Assembly (NCBI GenBank): GCA_964343305.1 | Contig: CAYFJO010000342.1 | Span: 1-11,621 of the forward strand | Length of the DNA stretch: 11,621 bases | Reading direction: 5' to 3' | Origin: CAYFJO01 sp964343305 | GTDB lineage: Bacteria; Planctomycetota; Planctomycetia; Pirellulales; Pirellulaceae | Part shown: positions 9,701 through 11,621 of the stretch, piece by piece | Numbering within the stretch: the first letter of the stretch is position 1 | Layout of the letters: each line of letters opens with the position of its first letter | Translations under genes and position numbers: made by a program | The notes under the pieces: model-generated | Databases searched by the model: none | What the model was told of the DNA's origin: nothing | Seen by the model: only the letters and a program-made list of their open reading frames with translations

Positions 9701-11621
9701 TGGCCGCCCTTGGCGATTTAGATGGCGACGGCGTGGTCGATCTGGCCGTCGGGGCGTATGGCGACGAGAACGTTGATTCCCGGGAAGGGGCGGTCTACGT
9801 CCTGATGCTTAACAGCAACGGCACAGTCAAAAACCAACAGAAGATCAGTGACGGCCTAGGCGGCTTCAGTGCCGGCTCACTCGACATGTATGACCACTTC
9901 GGCAGAGCGGTAGCCAGCCTGGGCGACCTGGACGGCGACGGCGTGGCCGATCTGGCCGTTGGGGCGCCGACTGACGAGAATGGCGACTCCAGTGAAGGGG
10001 CGATCTACGTTCTGCTCCTAAACAGCGACGGCACAGTTAAGAGCCAGCAGAAAGTCAGCGACGGCCTTGGCGGACTGGCCGCTGACTCACTCGACGACAA
10101 CGACGGGTTCGGCAGAGCGGTATCCAGCCTAGGCGACCTGGATGGCGACGGTGTCGCCGATCTGGCCGTTGGCGCGTACGGCGATGACAGTGTCCATTCC
10201 GGAGGAGGCGCGGTCTACGTCTTGCTGATGAATCCTGACGGCACGGTCAAGGGTCAGCAAAAGATCACCGACGGACTGGGCGGACTGGCCGCCGGCTCCC
10301 TCGACGCGTATGACAACTTTGGCTCCGCGGTGGCCGGCCTGGGAGATTTAGACGGCGATGGTGTGGCTGACGTGGCAGTCGGGGCATTTGGTGATCACGC
10401 CTTCGGCGGTCCTGGCAGTCCAGGTGAAGGGGCGATCTACGTCTTGCTGCTGAATCCTGATGGGACAGTCAAAGACCGACAGAAGATTGGCGACGGCCTG
10501 GGCGGCATGGCTGCCGGCTCCCTTGAAGCCAGCGACTCTTTTGGCTCTGCGGTAGCCAGCCTGGGCGACATAAACGGCGATGGCGAAGCCGATATGGCCG
10601 TTGGTGCGTTGGCAGACGAGAACGTCGATTCGCGGGAAGGTGCTGTCTACGTCTTATTTCTCGCTCCCCCGCCGTCGGCCGACTTTGGTGATGCGCCGGA
10701 CAGTTACTTGACACTGGATGCCTCTGGCGGGCCAAGTCATATGATTACAGCGGATCTGTTCATGGGGGCTGCAGCGACTGACGCAGATAGCGATGGATTC
10801 GGCGATGGCATCGAAGACAATCTCAACACAGCCACCGACGACGATACCGAAGGCGACACGCCAAACGACGAAGACGGGGTAGCGAGTTTTCCGATGTTGG
10901 CAGCACACCTCACGACGTATCAAGTTACCGTTGCGGTGACGAACACCACCGGCAGCAATGCCAATCTGGTCGGCTGGATCGATTTCGATGGCAACGGCAC
11001 ATTCGAGGCAGATGAAGCAGCCACGGCAGTAGTCGGCGACAGCGACACGTCTGCTACTTTGATTTGGAACAATATAGGCTCAACCGGCCCAGACATTGTT
11101 GCCGGAGAGACGTTTGCCCGCTTCCGTCTCACGACTGATCCGGTCAATGGCAACACTCCTGGCGGCGCGGCCTCAGACGGTGACGTTGAAGACTACAAAC
11201 TCGCCATCCTTCGAGCTTTTATAGTAAACACGACAGGGGATGGCGGCGATGCGAACACGGCGGATAACAATTGTGAAACAGCAACGCCTGGCGAATGCAC
11301 GCTGCATGCTGCTATCCAGCAGGCTAATGCAACACCAAACCTGGCAGCCAGTCCAGACATAATTGCGTTCAACATCCCCGGCGCGGGTCCCCACACGATC
11401 AGCCCGACGTCCGCTCTGCCAGCGATCAACGACCCGGTCATCATCGACGGCACGACCGAGCCCGATTTTGCGGGCGCGCCGGTGATCGAACTCAACGGCA
11501 CAGCAGCCGGAGCGGGGACGAATGGCTTACAAATCTTCGCCGGAAGCAGCACCGCCCGCGGGCTGGCGATCAATCGCTTTATGGGATCGGGCATCCGAAT
11601 TGAAACCGGCAACGGCAACAC
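604..11621 (+). CDS. Giant multidomain exported protein: LEPR-XLL leader, 7 GEVED domains, 5 FG-GAP/VCBS repeat blocks, 3 Ig-like domains, beta-helix (3' end missing)
   Basis: ATG at 604 opens a frame without a stop to the right edge, at least 3672 residues. Domains by residue: leader 1-42 with EPLESRVLLAS at 32-42; GEVED1 43-204; seven VCBS repeats 212-555; GEVED2 559-719; seven VCBS repeats 726-1054; GEVED3 1056-1234; six FG-GAP repeats 1235-1663; GEVED4 1668-1849; three Ig-like domains 1850-2143; GEVED5 2145-2322; six FG-GAP repeats 2323-2746; GEVED6 2749-2929; six FG-GAP repeats 2930-3355; GEVED7 3360-3535; CSLREA-like segment and beta-helix from 3536. About 32 DxDxDGxxD-like loops suggest heavy calcium binding. 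Only three cysteines are visible (residue 29 and two near 3556 and 3565). There is no enzyme active site or classical hydrophobic signal peptide; in planctomycetes the LEPR-XLL leader marks large, presumably exported proteins. The likely role is surface, adhesion or matrix structure. The partner and exact function are unknown. The C-terminus lies outside the window. Confidence 0.95.
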   Translation, partial: MSLIRQFLQWLRSESKTPRKLNTQRGLACATEPLESRVLLASDFGDAPDPSYPTLLASDGARHTLGSGLSLGALIDADADGQQTLSADGDDTDGTDDDDGVTLGAVAAGDLTASVTVNVQNAPSGAKLDAWIDFNGDGNWLLFGEQIFDSIDVVAGDNNLTFEVPADASVGDAFARFRLSTAGNLRPTGLAADGEVEDYQINVQAPGGSGRFVDTGQNFGLASPSTNIRVGDLDGDGDLDSFVTNRNAFAPNEVWLNNGDGSFNSTGQSLGASLSTNAALGDLDADGDLDAFVANENASANRVWWNDGTGMFTDSGQSIGNFGSQAVELGDLDGDGDLDAFVVNAHGPSKPHNVWLNNGGGTFSLGSSFGGNDSRDVALGDVDRDGDLDAFVVHYNRASNTVWLNNGDGTFTDSGQALAGDWSEGVALGDLDGDGDLDAFVIELYYTNANTVWLNNGTGVFTDSGQALGGSVSQNIDLADLDGDGDLDAVVANASGDENKMWLNNGAGIFSESSQFLAATAQYGALDLGDLDDDGDIDAFVVSDQLYQHRVWLNDPDVDFGDAPDAYQVLLVEGGARHHIAGPQLGSLIDAEDDGQPSVNADGDDTVATDDEDGVTFGPLTVGQTGASVTVHVQNAGSGAKLDAWIDLNRDGSWLNGSEQIFHTEPVVNGDNLLSFDIPSHALPGTSFARFRLTVAGGLPPTGSTLNGEVEDYSVVLQPPPGAGNFVDSGQSLGSAASALTELADVDGDGDLDAFVINTGQADKVWLNDGSGSFTDSGQSLSVANGAGGVLGDLDGNGSLDAFIAIDGGNEVWLNNGSGMFTNSGQSIGTFNSRRVRHGDIDADGDQDAVVAATQGSRIWRNDGSGVFSFGAYLDSTFESRDLALGDVDGDGDLDVFVVQGAGLTNRLLVNQGTSSLYFTNSYQSLGTDSEGVALGDLDNDGDLDVFIGNSLQGSTVLLNDGNGTFTDSGQTLGVAGVSEVRLLDADGDGDLDAWAVHASLGSVLWVNDGNAVYSSGPALASSESASLGDFDADRDIDAFLSHSGPNRVLLQILSDYGDAPDTSTGTGAGNYNTLAADGGPSHEIVAGLLMGASVDGDGGTLQGASANVDDVDGALPDDEDGLNFPQGDLLLTIGTQPKVNVIVTNNTGTAATLSGWIDYNNDGVFDNATERAQMAVSDRATSDIVTLSFPTVPGGFIGNTYARYRLSTDAAAANPTGAASDGEVEDYVATILDTSDGTVQSNVKISDGLAGFMPSGLDSLDKFGSSLASLGDLDGDGVGDLAVGARDDENTENDEGAVYVLFMNSNGTVKSDVKISDGLAGFTPNGLEFGDQFGSSLASLGDLDGDGVADLAVGAQFDENPAAYSPYGPQGAIYVFFMKTDGTVKSNVKISDGLAGFTPSGLINSDRFGISLASLGDLDGDGVVDLAVGAERDENNEATNDAEGAVYVLLMNSDGTVKSHVKISDGLAAFTPSGLDGGDLFGSSLASLGDLDGDGVGDLAVGARGDENTEGGEGAVYVLLMNSDGTVKSHTKISDGLAGFTPSGLESGDQFGSSLASLGDLDGDGVGDLAVGAFLDENIEGVEGAVYVLLMNSDGTVKSNVKISDGLAGFTPSGLDGDDRFGSALASLGDLDGDGVGDLAVGAFLDENTVSGEGAVYVLFLNPASFDFGDAPNSAQSGFPSSYPVLLADDGARHQDVGPTLGLLRSTESEGQPDANALGDDNDGTDDEDGVTFAGGTVTASFASATVGSVDVNLQNADASSNLLNAWLDFNRDGDWDDPGEQIFTNFGLGTSNGVQTLSFPVPQDTGVNVISGQTFARFRVDTIGGLQTTGSAINGEVEDHAVTLASFPTTPSTPVQIGGANPTNVAVQGFSVDVSNVPASGLTVQLRVNGGVADTEFANADGTVNLVGTLSEGSNTIVARVTDAGGDFSDSSSLIVTLDTAAPAAPVIASMTNDTGASGSDFVTSDSVVDFSGTAEINSTVKLFRNGVLVDTATATGGNWTINNASLSEGSQTVQVTATDGAGNTSSPGTSQTVVLDTQAPTTPGTPDLDATSDTGASNTDNVTTDRTPTFTGASDPGVLVEVTSNVGGSLGVVTASPTGVWTLIAPMMAEDVHSISATVGPDLAGNTSAASAALSVTIEDPDFGDAPNDGAGGPLPDYATLLTDNGPRHVIDANIFMGASVDNELDGNPSANANGDDTDQALPDDEDGVLDPFGLLGTVGTAPTVTVLANNNTGASATLFGWIDYNKDGVFDNVAERTQIAVPNSTTDGRFTLTFPAVPDGSAGQTYARFRLSTDAAAANPTGPANDGEVEDYVYKITTPGGGTVQSQQKISDALGGLTAGSLDGGDRFGSAVAALGDLDGDGVTDMAVGARRDENVGSQEGAVYVLMLNSDGTVKSQQKISDGLGGLAGGTLAGDDQFGSAVAALGDLDGDGVTDMAVGAYLNEEGAADVNSGAVYVLLMNSNGTVKNQQKISNGVGGLAAGSLGSFVNFGSAVAGLGDLDGDGVADMAVGAQFDGNGDSGEGAIYVLLLNTDGTVKSQQKISDGLGGLTAGSLDLFDIFGSAVASLGDLDGDGVSDMAVGARQDEYLDSSEGAVYVLLMNSNGTVKSQQKISDGLGGMIAGSLDASDYFGSAVAGVGDLDGDGVADMAVGARNDETGAVYGQGSVYVLLLNSDGTVKGQRKISDGLGGLAAGSLGSFDNFGSGVVGLGDLDGDGLADIGVGAIHDENVDSEEGAVYILFLSPADFGDAPDTGPATGPGNYQTQAADDGASHAIASSLLLGANVDGNTGTLQNAVANADDVNQALPDDEDGLLDPFDLLGTEGAAPTVTLLATNNTGTAATLAGWIDYNANGIFENTGERVMVNVSNGITAGRFTLTFPAVPANSAGTTYARFRLSTDAAFILDPGSTGSVGDGEVEDYVFTITAPGGGTVQGQQKISDGLGGLPAGSLDTDDFFGSAVSALGDLDGDGVNDMVVGAILDENVDSNEGATYVLLLNSDGTVKGQQKISDGLGGLAAGSLDTGDFFGSAVAALGDLDGDGVVDLAVGAYGDENVDSREGAVYVLMLNSNGTVKNQQKISDGLGGFSAGSLDMYDHFGRAVASLGDLDGDGVADLAVGAPTDENGDSSEGAIYVLLLNSDGTVKSQQKVSDGLGGLAADSLDDNDGFGRAVSSLGDLDGDGVADLAVGAYGDDSVHSGGGAVYVLLMNPDGTVKGQQKITDGLGGLAAGSLDAYDNFGSAVAGLGDLDGDGVADVAVGAFGDHAFGGPGSPGEGAIYVLLLNPDGTVKDRQKIGDGLGGMAAGSLEASDSFGSAVASLGDINGDGEADMAVGALADENVDSREGAVYVLFLAPPPSADFGDAPDSYLTLDASGGPSHMITADLFMGAAATDADSDGFGDGIEDNLNTATDDDTEGDTPNDEDGVASFPMLAAHLTTYQVTVAVTNTTGSNANLVGWIDFDGNGTFEADEAATAVVGDSDTSATLIWNNIGSTGPDIVAGETFARFRLTTDPVNGNTPGGAASDGDVEDYKLAILRAFIVNTTGDGGDANTADNNCETATPGECTLHAAIQQANATPNLAASPDIIAFNIPGAGPHTISPTSALPAINDPVIIDGTTEPDFAGAPVIELNGTAAGAGTNGLQIFAGSSTARGLAINRFMGSGIRIETGNGN
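730..1215 (+). other. GEVED domain 1 (subtype I)
   Basis: It opens with DFGDAPD (730-750) and closes with GEVEDY (1183-1200). Internal landmarks are GARH, the acidic DGTDDDDGVTLG stretch, AWIDFNGDGNW and FARFRLST, the usual order of the GEVED family of beta-rich extracellular domains. Subtype I shows GARH near the start and AWIDFNxDGxW in the middle. It is followed by VCBS block A. Confidence 0.85.
1237..2268 (+). repeat. Block A: seven VCBS/FG-GAP-like repeats, about 49-50 residues each
   Basis: Calcium-loop cores of the form GDLDGDGDLDAF start at 1294, 1444, 1591, 1741, 1888, 2038 and 2188, a spacing of 147 or 150 bases. Each repeat has a core loop, a FV-x-N strand, a VWLNNGDGTF strand and a TDSGQSLG segment. 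The block starts with a lone FVDTGQNFG segment before core 1 and stops after RVWLND without its own TDSGQ segment. This is the offset expected when the N-terminal strand closes a seven-bladed beta-propeller. The fold is an inference; the repeat count is read directly. Confidence 0.85.
2278..2760 (+). other. GEVED domain 2 (subtype I)
   Basis: It opens with DFGDAPD (2278-2298) and closes with GEVEDY (2725-2742). It contains GARHH, an acidic TDDEDGVTFG segment, AWIDLNRDGSW and FARFRLT. It resembles GEVED1 in length and sequence and, like it, precedes a seven-repeat VCBS block. This makes a tandemly duplicated GEVED-plus-propeller module of about 1.5 kb (730-2277 and 2278-3768). Confidence 0.85.
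2779..3765 (+). repeat. Block B: seven VCBS-type repeats, more degenerate
   Basis: Cores begin at 2833, 2977, 3118, 3259, 3409, 3553 and 3688, at 135-150 base spacing. As in block A, a lone FVDSGQSLG segment precedes core 1 and the last repeat lacks one. Several loops are eroded: GDLDGNGSLD, GDIDADGDQD and GDFDADRDID, the last with the central Gly replaced by Arg. Block B is therefore likely to bind calcium less well at some blades than block A. Confidence 0.85.
3769..4305 (+). other. GEVED domain 3 (subtype II)
   Basis: It opens with DYGDAPD (3769-3789) and closes with GEVEDY (4270-4287). Subtype II hallmarks are GPSH near the start, LLMGASVDGDG, ALPDDEDGL, GWIDYNNDGVFDN and YRLSTDAAAANPTGAASDG. 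It differs clearly from subtype I and precedes an FG-GAP block with 70-residue repeats. Its last strand continues as DTSDGTVQSNVKISDG, which resembles the end of an FG-GAP repeat (NSDGTVKSNVKISDG). Confidence 0.85.
4306..5592 (+). repeat. Block C: six 70-residue FG-GAP repeats with recent-looking sequence homogenisation
   Basis: Repeat starts (KISDG lysine codon) are at 4336, 4546, 4771, 4990, 5200 and 5410, giving units of 210, 225, 219, 210 and 210 bases and a truncated last unit. The consensus is KISDGLAGFTPSGLD, then FGSSLASLGDLDGDGVGD, LAVGA, DEN, EGAVYVLLMNSDGTVKS. These are integrin-like FG-GAP motifs with a DxDGDGxxD calcium loop. The DNA is strikingly uniform: the 20-base string beginning at 4417 recurs exactly at 4852, 5281 and 5491. 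Hand comparison of the units at 4990 and 5200 gives about 29 differences in 210 bases. The second-Gly codon of the loop is GGG in all six units. Confidence 0.9.
5605..6150 (+). other. GEVED domain 4 (subtype I, variant GEVEDH)
   Basis: It opens with DFGDAPN (5605-5625) and ends in GEVEDH (6112-6129), where the usual Tyr is His. It contains GARHQ, TDDEDGVTF, AWLDFNRDGDW and FARFRVDT, so it is subtype I like GEVED1 and GEVED2. Unlike them it is followed by Ig-like domains rather than a repeat propeller. Confidence 0.8.
6151..7032 (+). other. Three bacterial Ig-like domains in tandem
   Basis: Approximate units are 6151-6423, 6424-6720 and 6721-7032. Typical features are the TDAGGDFSDSSSLIVTLDT and ATDGAGNTSSPG strands, the linkers DTAAPAAPVI and DTQAPTTPGTPDL, and the shared TNDTGASGSD / TSDTGASNTD motif followed by VDFSGTAE or TPTFTGASDPG. 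These fit Big-type Ig-like domains of secreted adhesins. They carry no catalytic residues and probably act as spacers or binding modules. The first unit is the least typical. Confidence 0.75.
7036..7569 (+). other. GEVED domain 5 (subtype II)
   Basis: It opens with DFGDAPN (7036-7056) and closes with GEVEDY (7534-7551). It has GPRH, IFMGASVDN, ALPDDEDGVLDPFGLLG, GWIDYNKDGVFDN and STDAAAANPTGPANDG, so it groups with GEVED3 and GEVED6. The end runs on through TTPGGGTVQSQQKISD into block D. Confidence 0.85.
7570..8841 (+). repeat. Block D: six 70-residue FG-GAP repeats
   Basis: Repeat starts are at 7600, 7810, 8026, 8236, 8446 and 8659 (units of 210, 216, 210, 210 and 213 bases). The consensus is QQKISDGLGGLAAGSLD, then FGSAVAALGDLDGDGVAD, MAVGA, DEN, EGAVYVLLLNSDGTVKS. 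It differs from block C by QQK instead of NVK and GLGGLAAGSLD instead of GLAGFTPSGLD. The final repeat ends in VYILFLSP and passes at once into GEVED6. The six complete FG/DxDGDG motifs plus the N-terminal TVQSQQKIS strand suggest a closed six-bladed propeller. Confidence 0.9.
8848..9390 (+). other. GEVED domain 6 (subtype II)
   Basis: It opens with DFGDAPD (8848-8868) and closes with GEVEDY (9355-9372). It contains GASH, LLLGANVDGNTGTLQ, ALPDDEDGLLDPFDLLG, GWIDYNANGIFEN and FRLSTDAAF. The GTLQ(N/G)A segment is shared with GEVED3, and the DPFxLLG segment with GEVED5. It leads into block E through TAPGGGTVQGQQKISD. Confidence 0.85.
9391..10668 (+). repeat. Block E: six 70-residue FG-GAP repeats
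   Basis: Repeat starts are at 9421, 9631, 9841, 10051, 10261 and 10483 (units of 210, 210, 210, 210 and 222 bases). The sequence class is the same as block D (QQKISDGLGGLAAGSLD). The last loop is GDINGDGEAD, the most divergent core in this block. The block ends in VYVLFLAPP before GEVED7. Together with GEVED6 it forms a module of about 1.83 kb, close in length to GEVED5 plus block D and to GEVED3 plus block C. Confidence 0.9.
10681..11208 (+). other. GEVED domain 7 (subtype II-like, GDVEDY)
   Basis: It opens with DFGDAPD (10681-10701) and ends in GDVEDY (11179-11196), with Asp for the first Glu. It has GPSH, LFMGAAATDADSDGFGD, NDEDGV, GWIDFDGNGTFE and FARFRLTTDP. An extra acidic stretch (DNLNTATDDDTEGDT) precedes the NDEDGV motif. 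It is the most divergent subtype II copy and introduces the beta-helix rather than a propeller. Confidence 0.8.
11209..11621 (+). other. CSLREA-like segment and start of a right-handed beta-helix (incomplete)
   Basis: FIVNTTGDGGDAN is followed by C-x8-C and CTLHAAIQQANA, matching the layout of the CSLREA domain (VNTxxDxxD...CTLREAIxxAN), although Arg-Glu are replaced by His-Ala. Next come DIIAFNIPGAGPHTISP, LPAINDPVIIDGTTEPDF and the IELNG and GLQIFAG turns, typical of the first coils of a pectate-lyase-like parallel beta-helix. The two cysteines could form a disulfide. The window cuts the domain, so its length and any C-terminal anchor are unknown. Confidence 0.75.

Noticed and set aside
1294..10590. 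DxDGDGxxD motifs as dockerin or EF-hand domains
   Set aside because: They sit in FG-GAP/VCBS repeat contexts with flanking strands and no paired dockerin helices or EF-hand helix pattern.
4336..10668. Periodic direct repeats resembling a tandem array or CRISPR
   Set aside because: The period is 210 bp, in frame, and encodes FG-GAP repeats; there are no short repeats with unique spacers.

Overview
The window looks like planctomycete DNA, probably from the Pirellulaceae or a relative. This rests on the LEPR-XLL-type leader (EPLESRVLLAS) directly before the first domain, the GEVED, FG-GAP/VCBS and CSLREA/beta-helix domain mix, the very large secreted-type protein and the fairly GC-rich composition. 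No marker gene is present, so the taxonomic call is an inference.

Layout: positions 1-491 hold the 3' end of one gene. Its C-terminus carries a zincin-like HEFGH motif and its first visible residues resemble the tail of a beta-helix domain. A 112-base intergenic gap (492-603) contains a good Shine-Dalgarno sequence. From 604 to the right edge (11621) there is one uninterrupted reading frame on the plus strand, at least 3672 codons long with no stop, so the whole window is two plus-strand genes, both incomplete. I translated this frame line by line and found no internal stop or frameshift. Other open frames inside it are shadows of its low-complexity, periodic codons.

The giant protein is built hierarchically. 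After the leader come seven GEVED domains, each opening with DFGDAP/DYGDAP and closing with a GEVEDY-like motif. Five are each followed by a block of calcium-loop repeats. The first two blocks have seven VCBS-type repeats of about 48-50 residues each. The other three have six FG-GAP repeats of about 70 residues (210 bp) each. The fourth GEVED is instead followed by three bacterial Ig-like domains, and the seventh by a CSLREA-like segment and the start of a right-handed beta-helix that runs off the window. The giant is nearly free of cysteine and rich in Asp and Gly. It is most simply read as an exported, calcium-stabilised surface or matrix protein of unknown partner.

I see no defence system, mobile element, CRISPR array or RNA gene. 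The most interesting content is the architecture: 7+7 and 6+6+6 repeat blocks with apparent propeller closure, two GEVED subtypes that track the two repeat classes, and a synonymous-codon signature of recent within-block homogenisation.
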